Source: Cyclobacterium amurskyense (GTDB lineage: Bacteria; Bacteroidota; Bacteroidia; Cytophagales; Cyclobacteriaceae). Taken from it: a stretch of DNA of 64,000 bases. A model generated the notes under the pieces. It worked only from the letters and a program-made list of their open reading frames with translations. It did no database searches and was not told where the DNA came from. Location of the stretch: positions 5,535,001 to 5,599,000 of the forward strand of contig NZ_CP012040.1 in NCBI RefSeq assembly GCF_001050135.1. The letters are read 5' to 3'. Shown here piece by piece: positions 34,521-43,431 of this stretch. The translations under genes and the position numbers were made by a program. Numbering within the stretch: position 1 is the first letter of the stretch; each line of letters begins with the position of its first letter.

Positions 34521-36410
34521 TCACCAAGTTCCATCTAGATAAATCAATCTACGATTCACCTCATCATTTACTGCTTTTAAACTCAGGGAATTTGCAGTGA
34601 AACCTTCACCATATGGGCTATGGTCTTTAAAGTAAACCAATGTATTCAACCCAATCAAATTTTCTACAGGATCCTTCCCAGCATTAAGCCACTTTGTAAG
34701 CATGGGCATTGGGTTTTTCGCCTCTACCCTTCCTGAAAGTTCAATTGCCTTTAGTTGGACAATGGAGGATGACTCACTATTGATTTTTGGAAACCGATTA
34801 TAGTCATCTCCAATTTGCTTACCAAAAGAACAAGCAACACTGTAGGCCCAATACCGCTCCAGCTCATCTCCATTTTTAATTCTTTCAATAACCAGGTCAT
34901 TGACATCCTCCCAATCATTGGTAGCCCAGTCAGCAATAGTTATTAGTTGCTCAAGTTGGTCATGATTTTTTTCTCCATATTCAACAGGGTTTTCCATGGC
35001 TTTGTTAACCAAAATATTTTCGGGTAGTAGGCCAAGATCGTTCTTTTCAACCATCCATAAATGAAGTTTTTCCCTCATTTGCTTTAACATAGCCTTATTT
35101 TCATCAGCCAAGTTATTGGTTTCGAAAGGGTCTTCCTCCAGATTATAAAGTCTTTCCACATGCTTTTCCTTGAAAAAAGCGGCTTGTTTTGAATTCAATC
35201 CCCCTTCCTTATAGCCTTCTTTCCAGGAAGCAAAAGCCATCATCTTATAGCGGTAATTGTTTTGCATGCCATCGGGATAATAGGGCTGAAAACTCCGTAT
35301 ATATTTCCATTTTCCTTTCCTTACAGATCTTACCATTTCATACTTCTCATCAAAACGATCCGCATGTCCATAAGCTTCATCTCTTCGTTCAAGGCTGACT
35401 TTCTCCAATCCTCCTCCCAAAAACGCATGACCATCCATCTGAACAGGAATTTCCAAACCAGCAAGCCTCATGACTGTTGGTGCGAAATCAATGAAACTAA
35501 CAAAGGCCTGTGGTTTTTCATTGGTACCATAAGGGACAAGGTGTTTGAAGTATTTAGGAACTCTCACTACCAATGGCACATTGAGACCTGTCTCATACAA
35601 ATACCCTTTACTCCCTGGTAATACACCACCATGATCTCCAAAATAAAACACAAATGTGTTTTCTAATTCTCCTGCATCAGCTAATTCCTGAATCTTCTCA
35701 CCAACCCAATCGTCTATTTCCCTGATCTTATCTCTATGATAAGCGACCGTGTACCTAAATAAAGGGCTGTCTGGAAATTGGGGGAATAAAAATACTTGGG
35801 CAGGATTATCCTTGACCTTATGGTTCATCATCACCTCCTTGTTGAAGTGCAACCTGCTTTCATGGGTTTCATGAAAAGTTTCCTGATGAAAAAAAGGTTG
35901 TTTTTCATTCGGTCTATTTTGCCAGGAGGCCTTTAGTGAAGAATTGTCCCAAACATCATCACTTTCTATGGCATTGTAATCTTTTTTGGCATTATTTGAC
36001 GTATAATATCCCGCTTTCCTCAGGTAAGCAGGGAACATTTCCAGTCCATCCGGCATCGGTGCGATCTTAATTTTTCTATGTAGGTGCATTCCTGTTCTTG
36101 TAGTAAGTGTGCCTGTGATAAGGGTACTGCGAGCCACTGAACATACCGGAGCATTGGAAAAAGCATTGGGGTAAAGTAAACCGAATAGAAGCATTTTCTC
36201 AATGTTTGGTGTTTCCACACCATTTGGATCAAAAAGCTTCATAAAATGCTTAGAATTATCCTCAGAAATAAGAAAAACAATATTGGGAGTATTCCGCTTG
36301 TTTTCTGTTTCCCTGGCTTGCATACTTTCGCTATCCAAAAACAGAAAGGAAAACACAAAAACAAGGAACAACTGAGTGCTATTTAAAGTCAAATAATTAC
36401 GTTTTCGCAT
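34521..36410 (-). CDS. S1-like sulfatase with variant active-site motif and C-terminal helical extension
   Basis: A 629-residue exported protein (signal about 1-32). The sulfatase fold is clear: NTPNIVFLISEDNS at strand 1, the active-site segment APVCSVARSTLITG (Cys90-Ser-Val-Ala-Arg94) and FYFGDHGGVLPGSKG. Two key spots differ from the norm: Pro of CxPxR is Val, and the first metal Asp is Glu (SEDN). Residues about 470-629 form a helical, HEAT-like tail (WATNDWEDVNDLVIERIKNGDE to LSLKAVNDEVNRRLIYLDG) that ordinary sulfatases lack. Whether formylglycine forms here is open; a phosphonate- or sulfate-ester hydrolase role is possible. It starts 10 bases after the lyase-like gene. Confidence 0.85.
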   Translation of the reverse strand: MRKRNYLTLNSTQLFLVFVFSFLFLDSESMQARETENKRNTPNIVFLISEDNSKHFMKLFDPNGVETPNIEKMLLFGLLYPNAFSNAPVCSVARSTLITGTLTTRTGMHLHRKIKIAPMPDGLEMFPAYLRKAGYYTSNNAKKDYNAIESDDVWDNSSLKASWQNRPNEKQPFFHQETFHETHESRLHFNKEVMMNHKVKDNPAQVFLFPQFPDSPLFRYTVAYHRDKIREIDDWVGEKIQELADAGELENTFVFYFGDHGGVLPGSKGYLYETGLNVPLVVRVPKYFKHLVPYGTNEKPQAFVSFIDFAPTVMRLAGLEIPVQMDGHAFLGGGLEKVSLERRDEAYGHADRFDEKYEMVRSVRKGKWKYIRSFQPYYPDGMQNNYRYKMMAFASWKEGYKEGGLNSKQAAFFKEKHVERLYNLEEDPFETNNLADENKAMLKQMREKLHLWMVEKNDLGLLPENILVNKAMENPVEYGEKNHDQLEQLITIADWATNDWEDVNDLVIERIKNGDELERYWAYSVACSFGKQIGDDYNRFPKINSESSSIVQLKAIELSGRVEAKNPMPMLTKWLNAGKDPVENLIGLNTLVYFKDHSPYGEGFTANSLSLKAVNDEVNRRLIYLDGTW

Positions 36411-36420
36411 TTTATTACTT

Positions 36421-38142
36421 TTAAGAGATATTTAATTTATGGTGAAATGGTGTAAAACCTGTTAGAAAAGCTGTTGGCGAATCCATTTTAGGCAATGCCC
36501 CTCTTATCGCTACCCACTTGTGTTTGTACAAGCCTGGCCCGAAGGTAATCGAAGATCCATTTCCTGTGTACTTGCCCATGCCATCTTTTAAAAACACTGT
36601 TTCCTTCATCCCTTCATGAGGAACGGTTCCAGAAAATGTTCCACCTGGTCTAAATATTAACTCAAGGGCAACCGGCACATTGTCTGTACCAGTAATGGCT
36701 ATATCTATAGAAAATCCATTGTCCTCCTCCTGAATGGTTACTGTACTATTGAGCTGTTGGATTTCAGATTTCCTTCTTTCGCTTCGAGGCATTTTTGACC
36801 AATCTCCATCTCCTGGGATTTTCTCCTTTGGAAAAGGTTGGTAATAAGGCCCTGACAATTGACTGGAAAGAATGTATTTTCCATTTTCTATTTTATAAGT
36901 ATCTGCAGAAAATTGGCCTTTTCCAAAAAATGCACTTGCGAATCTCAAACCTTGAAGTGCCAACTCTTTTTTATGAAATGTAAAAAAAACAGTACTTCCA
37001 GAAAGTATAGAAGCATCATATCCTCCCCTCCTGATTCTTATCAAATTGGAATTATGAAATACCTTGGCATAATCCATAGGCAGCGCCTTGGCCGTAGGTA
37101 ATTCTTCCCATAGAGATGGGTCTTCCAAAAAATAATATAAAAAACCAGTAGTCTTATTAAAACAGGTTTCCTCTATTAATTTACAAGCAGCAGCAAATTG
37201 CCCATCACCAGTTTTTAAGGCCATATAGCGGAAAGGGTAGTAATAATATTCAAGGGTACCAATGATAGAGTTATCTTGTCTTCCTGAAGCTTCTGTCACA
37301 ATCTCTCCATTGGGATGTAGATAAAACAAGTTCATTTTCAGGTTTTTATATACATAATCCAAAAGCTCAGGTTTATCCAATCCTCTGGCAATGCTTATCA
37401 ATACTCTATCACTTAAGGAAGAGTAGATATAGCTACTTTTCTCTTCATATTGTCCATCTTCGTCCAGGTCAATTTGCTCGGCAAGCCATTCTTCTACCCT
37501 TGATAAATAACCTGGATCAGCATTGATCTTGTAAAGTTCTGTCAAAGCCGAACTAACCACCCAACGATGGTTGGGTGTATGAATACCTCCCACTTTTAAT
37601 CCCTCACCGGCTTTTAATAAAAATTGCTTTAGTGGAATTGTTATGCTTTCCTTTACTGCTACTTCTGACGTATCAAGTAGCCGCCAAACAGGCGCCAACC
37701 ACTTCACAATAAAACCAGTATCAGGAGTGGAGTGGAAATTAGTTGATACTAAGTCTATGGTACCATCCTCATGTTGTAGGCTTAGAAAAAAGCTACAGGA
37801 TAAAGCAATTTTTTTTCGTAATTCCTGATCATTGTAAAATTCAGATTCCGGACTAACCAATGCACAAATGCCGGCCTTAAGAAAAGAAGTTAAAGAATGG
37901 GCTGTAGCCATTTCAAAACCATCTAGTACTGCTCCGTAGTAGGTTGAAGCCTGATCATCTACATATCTTTCCAAGATACGTCTGACCCCCCCATCATTAT
38001 TGGAGATCATCTCCAACAACCAATCAGGTTTTCCTGAACCGGATTTAGAAGATGAGAAATTTAAAGGATCAAATGACAAAGTTGCAAATGGAGCCAAAAG
38101 TGTAAATGCTCCATTTTTCCTAATGAAAGCTCTTCGCTTCAT
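36421..38142 (-). CDS. Putative (alpha/alpha)-toroid polysaccharide lyase-like protein, Tat-like signal
   Basis: About 573 residues from the chosen start, which begins MKRRAFIRKNGAF, a twin-arginine-like signal; a longer start at 38178 would add twelve residues before it. The N-terminal 350 residues are helix-rich with the motif TPNHRWVVSSAL (Asn191, His192, Arg193, Trp194), as found in toroid lyases of the alginate/heparin/ulvan kind; the C-terminal 200 residues are a beta-sandwich (VTIQEEDNGFSIDIAITG, PVALELIFRPGGTFSG). I cannot place it in a named lyase family. Being the first gene of an operon with three sulfatases, it likely cleaves the sulfated backbone. Confidence 0.6.
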   Translation of the reverse strand: MKRRAFIRKNGAFTLLAPFATLSFDPLNFSSSKSGSGKPDWLLEMISNNDGGVRRILERYVDDQASTYYGAVLDGFEMATAHSLTSFLKAGICALVSPESEFYNDQELRKKIALSCSFFLSLQHEDGTIDLVSTNFHSTPDTGFIVKWLAPVWRLLDTSEVAVKESITIPLKQFLLKAGEGLKVGGIHTPNHRWVVSSALTELYKINADPGYLSRVEEWLAEQIDLDEDGQYEEKSSYIYSSLSDRVLISIARGLDKPELLDYVYKNLKMNLFYLHPNGEIVTEASGRQDNSIIGTLEYYYYPFRYMALKTGDGQFAAACKLIEETCFNKTTGFLYYFLEDPSLWEELPTAKALPMDYAKVFHNSNLIRIRRGGYDASILSGSTVFFTFHKKELALQGLRFASAFFGKGQFSADTYKIENGKYILSSQLSGPYYQPFPKEKIPGDGDWSKMPRSERRKSEIQQLNSTVTIQEEDNGFSIDIAITGTDNVPVALELIFRPGGTFSGTVPHEGMKETVFLKDGMGKYTGNGSSITFGPGLYKHKWVAIRGALPKMDSPTAFLTGFTPFHHKLNIS

Positions 38143-38342
38143 AAATTTTTGGGGATTTTGGTTGATTTTGGGAAACAATAAAGGCTAAATATACAATTTT
38201 TTTAAGACAGGAAAAGCCGTAAATGCTTTCTTTTAAAGTCCATACAAATAGTAAAATCAGCTGGAAACTATTGTTTTTAAATCATCAGTTTAAAAGCAAA
38301 TGGGGACATTATAAACCTGAAACATTCATTACGCTATCCCTT

Positions 38343-40541
38343 TCAGAGAATTAACAATCCACAGGCCCTAAGTTCCTCTCTCATGGTTGCAGTAAAGAAC
38401 TGTTTAAAATCCCCACAATTTTCTTCATAACCTTTTCTAAACCCTCCAAAGGAAACAGGACTAGCTGATGGTTTCATTTTATCAAGGGTCTCCAATAACC
38501 AATTCGCCGTTTTTTCATCAAGAGTAAAATCGATTATGGCTGAAGAAGTATGAAAAGTCAACAATTGTCTTGTAAGGGTTTTCTTTTTTTTGCGGACAAC
38601 TTTTTCAGAAACAATTGGCGGATTGCCTAACCATATCATTTTTGCACCATCCTTTGGTAGGGAATTGTCCACTTTATCAAGGCAGGTTCCAATGTAATCA
38701 AGTCCAATGGTTGGCCTAGGGATCTTAAAATCAAACCAATCCTGCAAGGGGAAATCAAAGCCAATACCATGCATGAAATTAAACAATGACTTTTTCAAAC
38801 CAAAACTAAATTTGGAATGATCTATACCGGTTTTGTCCTTGAAAGCAATGTCATTATTGGCAAATGAAATGGGGTTTTGTTCTGGAATAATTTGGTACTT
38901 TTCTGGTTCTAATCCAATTGGACTATGGGCCGTTAAGGCAAATTGATGCCAAAAACCAGATCTTAAAACCCCTTCTTCAAAGAGTTGTCGAACCATTTCC
39001 AGACTGTCTATGGTCTCTTGAATGGTCTGAGTGGGATAGCCATACATCAAGTAGGCATGCACCATTAGCCCAGCTTCTGTGAAATTTCTTGTTACCTGAG
39101 CCACCTGCTCCACAGTCACTCCTTTGTCTATCAATTTCAACAGGCGGTCTGAAGCTACTTCCAAACCTCCAGATACCGCTATACAACCTGAAGCACTCAA
39201 CAAATGACATAAATCAAGCGTAAAACTCTTTTCAAAGCGAATGTTTGTCCACCATGTTAGGGATAGCTTTCGTTTTATAATTTCCAATGCCACCGCTCGC
39301 ATCAGTGCTGGCGGCGCAGCCTCATCCACAAAATGGAAACCACTTTCTCCAGTCTCCTGAATCATTTGTTCCATTCTATCTACCAGAATAGTGGCTGTCA
39401 GTGGCTCATACAGCTTGATATAATCTAAAGATATGTCACAGAAGGTACATTTGCCCCAATAGCAACCATGAGCCATGGTCAATTTATTCCATCTACCATC
39501 ACTCCACAAACTATGCATGGGGTTAGCAATTTCTATAACAGAAATATATTTGTCTAAAGGTAAATCGCTATAATCAGGGGTCCCAAGCTCCCTTTGTTTG
39601 TAGTCATTGTCCTCAGAAAGGTTGTTGTATTTTACCTCCTCACCATCAAAGTAAAAAGTACGTTTTAGCTTTAGCTCTTTCTCAAACGGGTATTTCCCAT
39701 TTTGAACCAATTCTAAAAGAATTTCAATGGGTTTTTCCCCATCATCCAAGCAGATAAAGTCAATAAAATCAAAAACCCTTGGATCAGTAATAGTTCGTAA
39801 TTCAGTGTTTGGAAAGCCACCTCCCATGACGATTTTTACAGAGGGATAATTGTCTTTAACAAATTGCCCACAACGAAAAGCACTGTATAAATTCCCGGGA
39901 AATGGAACAGAAAGTCCAACCATTTTAGGTTGAATTTCTTTCATTTTATTGTCCAGAATATTTAGGCTAACCTGGTCAATATAGGTAAGTTCCTTCTTTA
40001 ACTTTTCATAGAGCTCGTCAAAATTATTGGCACTTTGCCCCAATGACTCAGCGTAGCGGCTAAACCCAAATTTAGGGTCTACACAGTCAATAATAAAATC
40101 CGATAAGTCTTCTAAATAAAGCGTAGCCAAATGCTTTGCTCTGTCCTGCATCCCCATATTTCCAAAAGCATAATCAAGGTCATCCAACTGCTCAAACCTT
40201 GATGCTTTAGGCAAAAAATTGTCTGTACAAATTTTCCTCGCCAAGCTGGGATTATGCCCCTGAAGGAAAAGTATCACCGAATCTATAGACTGAAAATAGG
40301 TTTCTTTTAGGGCATAGATTCTTTGTGAATTCTCAGTCTCAATCTCCTTATTTTGCTTCGCGATTTTGAATATTTCATTCAATCCCTTTTTGGAAAACAC
40401 GGCCTGAATAACATCTATCCCCAAATCCATCTGATAACTACTTATCCCTTTGGTATTTAAAAAACCTTTGAGATAGGCCGTACCAGGATATGGTGTGTTT
40501 AGTTGAGTAAATGGAGGAGTAATTAAAAGCAAATCTTTCAA
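38343..40541 (-). CDS. B12-binding radical SAM protein
   Basis: A 732-residue cytoplasmic protein. An N-terminal cobalamin-binding-like region starts at MKDLLLITPPFTQLNTPYPG and includes the Rossmann segments VGLSVPFPGNLYSAF and VKIVMGGGFPNTELR (about 215-260). The radical SAM cluster motif is GCYWGKCTFCD, giving Cys360, Cys365 and Cys368, a CX4CX2C spacing rather than CX3CX2C. The barrel follows (GFHFVDEAAPPALMRAVALEI, SGGLEVASDRLLKLIDKGVT). The C-terminal 200 residues are unassigned. B12-radical SAM enzymes often methylate or rearrange; the substrate here is unknown. It is 43 bases after the DUF5686 gene and may be co-transcribed. Confidence 0.85.
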   Translation of the reverse strand: MKDLLLITPPFTQLNTPYPGTAYLKGFLNTKGISSYQMDLGIDVIQAVFSKKGLNEIFKIAKQNKEIETENSQRIYALKETYFQSIDSVILFLQGHNPSLARKICTDNFLPKASRFEQLDDLDYAFGNMGMQDRAKHLATLYLEDLSDFIIDCVDPKFGFSRYAESLGQSANNFDELYEKLKKELTYIDQVSLNILDNKMKEIQPKMVGLSVPFPGNLYSAFRCGQFVKDNYPSVKIVMGGGFPNTELRTITDPRVFDFIDFICLDDGEKPIEILLELVQNGKYPFEKELKLKRTFYFDGEEVKYNNLSEDNDYKQRELGTPDYSDLPLDKYISVIEIANPMHSLWSDGRWNKLTMAHGCYWGKCTFCDISLDYIKLYEPLTATILVDRMEQMIQETGESGFHFVDEAAPPALMRAVALEIIKRKLSLTWWTNIRFEKSFTLDLCHLLSASGCIAVSGGLEVASDRLLKLIDKGVTVEQVAQVTRNFTEAGLMVHAYLMYGYPTQTIQETIDSLEMVRQLFEEGVLRSGFWHQFALTAHSPIGLEPEKYQIIPEQNPISFANNDIAFKDKTGIDHSKFSFGLKKSLFNFMHGIGFDFPLQDWFDFKIPRPTIGLDYIGTCLDKVDNSLPKDGAKMIWLGNPPIVSEKVVRKKKKTLTRQLLTFHTSSAIIDFTLDEKTANWLLETLDKMKPSASPVSFGGFRKGYEENCGDFKQFFTATMREELRACGLLIL

Positions 40542-40584
40542 TGGGTCTGTTTTTTTAGCCTATACAAAAGTAAGTGAAAAGGAT

Positions 40585-43245
40585 TTACTCATCTATATTT
40601 ATAGAAATAAAGGTAGCGATTCCAAACCGAAAGCCTCCTGAACCGTAAGTCTTGTTCTCAAAGCCAGCACCCATTTCTAACCTAAACACCCTAAATAGGT
40701 TATCCAGGGAATAGCCCAGCTCCCAATAGTGGGGGGAACTTTCCGTTTTTAAATAGTTAAAAAAAATGTTTTCCCTTATTCCTGAAAATCTTAATCCCGG
40801 CAATTGAGTAAAGAGAAACTTTCTAAACTGATAATGGAACAGGCCTCCTAAATAAGCATCAGTGGTACTAAAAGCATAATAATCTAAAAATCTGTAATTA
40901 CTAGCTGCCCCCATATTGCTAAAGACTGTTCTGTTCCCTCCAAAATGCTTGTAATCCATAAAGTAGGCCTTCTCCCCATTGATAAAGGTACCCGCATTTA
41001 TATTGAACGCTAATTTCCCACTTACACCAAAAGGAATAGCATGCTTTATTCCCAATTCAATGTGCTTGAATTCGGCAACCTCCGAATTCTTGAAATTAAT
41101 GGGTAGGGCTTGCTTGTATTTCATCAAAATCAAAGGGGTAGAATTCAGCAAAGGGATCTTACGCCCATTTCTGACCTGATACTTTAAACCAGGCCTCCAA
41201 TCTATATTCAAGTCTGCTATCAATGCATCATTCTCTATAAAGGAGTTTGCCTGACCCAAATTTAAATTCGGCTGATTGTCAGTGTAATCTTTTTTATCCC
41301 TATTGAAAAAGCTGTAATCACTGTGGTTAGACAATGGGCTGCGTTGCTCTAAACTAAGGCTAGTCCTATAGGTAAACTTGTCTCCCATCCTATGCGCCCA
41401 AAAGAGCTTTGAAAACGATTTTTCATACAACTTCATGTAATTATCCCTAAGAAAAAGTGAATAGAAGGCATTTACCTGTTCACTTATAGGTTGGTCGGCA
41501 TTGTATTGATAAATGTATTTTCCAGCATCTATTCCCCAACTGTGGCCTTCCCTCCCTTTGGTGACAGACCTACGGAAATTTAAAGTTATATATGCTTTTT
41601 CACTGGCAAATCCATACCTGAATTCTGGTCTGAAATTCCAGGATTTCACTTCATTGGTAACACTATCAGCTAGTTTGGTTACTTTCTCTTTCCGATAGAA
41701 GCCCGAAAAACCCACCTTAAAACCCTCTACAGTATTGAAGGACATTTTTGTCCAATTGGTATAAAAGCCCGCAGACCTGCCCTTACCAAAATTATACCTT
41801 CCCCCTGTTAGGAAATCAAAAGCTTTGAACTTCCTTTTGGCTTTTTGGGCAATGCTATCCACTTCACTATTTTTGGCAATATCTACCAAGGCCAAACTAT
41901 CGTCTCGGATATAGCCAAGAACTTCCTTATCGGTCAAAGGCGTTGGTCGAATACTGTCCCAGTAAACGCTGTTTCTTTTGGTAGCTAAAGAGTCGATGCT
42001 GTGTGACCTAATGGAAATAATGTCTTTGTCTTCTCTTATTTTTGCTTCTTCTTTTTCATAAGCCGCAATCAATTTTCGGTATTGCTTCCTACTAAGCTGA
42101 TCTGCCTCCTCCAACTGTTCAATTGGCGATTCATTAGAGGATATTTTATTAATTTCTTCAGGAATTTGAGTGATTTTTTCATCAACTATTTCTGTTTCAA
42201 ATACCAGATCTGGATTAAGTTTCAAGTCATAATCTCTTGTAGACGCCAGGTATTGAAACTCTCCAGCGAAACCGAAAAATTTCCCTCCAAAATTATAGGA
42301 ATGTGTTATTGGCATCCATACTTTCTCCATAACGGGTGCGTATTGTTGCCTCACTCTAATATCGAAACCCATAAGGGAGGTTTTAAGATCTAAACTATGG
42401 ATGGCCCACAAATCCTCAATAATATAAATGTATCCATCAAATACTTTCTCTCCTTTTGACCGGGGGATCACTCTTATTTTATTGACAAGCACCTCATTTT
42501 CTAGAAAGGTCCCCTCCAAGCGAAACTTGTAGTAGGCAAAAGCTGATCTTGCCAATGGAGAGATAATTTCATTCACTTTATCATCATAAAAACTGGCACC
42601 TATATAGGGCGCTGGTGAAGTTTGGTTATTGTCTCCACTAGAACGTATACTGATTACAGTTTCCTTAATCTCATTTGGTTGTTTGAATTCAATCTTAGAC
42701 ACTGACTCTGAGGTGTAGGCCTCATTTAGACCTATACCTTCTTCAGCCAATTTCTTTTTAAGAAAAAAAGGGGCATCAGTAAGTTCTCCTGTGCCTTTGA
42801 TGTAAACCATCATGCTGTAAGCTTCCACCTGAAGCTTGTGATACTTGGCTTTGGCAATTGCTTTACGTATAACCGTCAGGGCAGGATCCTCAGCTCCTTC
42901 CCTAACCTCAACCTCGCTTAGCCCATAAGTTTGCATCTCCAAACTTACATTGACTTCCACCCAATCATCTTTAACCTCAACTGTCTTCAATTGAGAAGTA
43001 TAGCCTAAATATTGAACAATAATATCGTAATGTCCATTTGGAAGTTTCCACTCAAAATAGCCATTTTGATTGGTAGGTATTCCATCATTTAGATTTCTAG
43101 CAAATACGGTAGCGAAAGCAAGGGCTTGCCCATCTACTGTAGATACAGTTCCTTTTATGCCTTGAGCATTTAGCTGCGTTCCAGCCAAGGAAAATACAAA
43201 CAGCAGTAATCCTATCCAAAAAGTACTTATTGATGTCTTTTCCAT
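40585..43245 (-). CDS. DUF5686/carboxypeptidase-regulatory-like outer-membrane protein
   Basis: An 886-residue exported protein. After the signal (to about 28), a carboxypeptidase-D-like regulatory domain (IKGTVSTVDGQALAFATVFAR, about 29-115) is followed by a long DUF5686 region: VIRKAIAKAKYHKLQVEAYSM, the KIRVIPRSKGEKVFDGYIYI segment (about 245-275) and a C-terminal beta-barrel (FRPEFRYGFASEKAYITLNFRRS to GGFRFGIATFISINIDE). Such proteins are usual in Bacteroidota outer membranes; the function is not established. It precedes the B12-radical SAM gene and follows a sulfatase gene by 186 bases. Confidence 0.85.
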   Translation of the reverse strand: MEKTSISTFWIGLLLFVFSLAGTQLNAQGIKGTVSTVDGQALAFATVFARNLNDGIPTNQNGYFEWKLPNGHYDIIVQYLGYTSQLKTVEVKDDWVEVNVSLEMQTYGLSEVEVREGAEDPALTVIRKAIAKAKYHKLQVEAYSMMVYIKGTGELTDAPFFLKKKLAEEGIGLNEAYTSESVSKIEFKQPNEIKETVISIRSSGDNNQTSPAPYIGASFYDDKVNEIISPLARSAFAYYKFRLEGTFLENEVLVNKIRVIPRSKGEKVFDGYIYIIEDLWAIHSLDLKTSLMGFDIRVRQQYAPVMEKVWMPITHSYNFGGKFFGFAGEFQYLASTRDYDLKLNPDLVFETEIVDEKITQIPEEINKISSNESPIEQLEEADQLSRKQYRKLIAAYEKEEAKIREDKDIISIRSHSIDSLATKRNSVYWDSIRPTPLTDKEVLGYIRDDSLALVDIAKNSEVDSIAQKAKRKFKAFDFLTGGRYNFGKGRSAGFYTNWTKMSFNTVEGFKVGFSGFYRKEKVTKLADSVTNEVKSWNFRPEFRYGFASEKAYITLNFRRSVTKGREGHSWGIDAGKYIYQYNADQPISEQVNAFYSLFLRDNYMKLYEKSFSKLFWAHRMGDKFTYRTSLSLEQRSPLSNHSDYSFFNRDKKDYTDNQPNLNLGQANSFIENDALIADLNIDWRPGLKYQVRNGRKIPLLNSTPLILMKYKQALPINFKNSEVAEFKHIELGIKHAIPFGVSGKLAFNINAGTFINGEKAYFMDYKHFGGNRTVFSNMGAASNYRFLDYYAFSTTDAYLGGLFHYQFRKFLFTQLPGLRFSGIRENIFFNYLKTESSPHYWELGYSLDNLFRVFRLEMGAGFENKTYGSGGFRFGIATFISINIDE

Positions 43246-43431
43246 TAATACCCATAATTGCTTACCGAAATGGCCTTTTTCACAACAAACCTAAAACAAG
43301 AAAGAATTTGAAAATGGAAACCATAAACCAGTAAAAGCCTTTAATATAACCAACACCAATCTATAAAATTAACTCTAGTAATTAGAACTTGGATAAAATG
43401 GTTAACAACAATTAACTGTGATGAGGATTAT

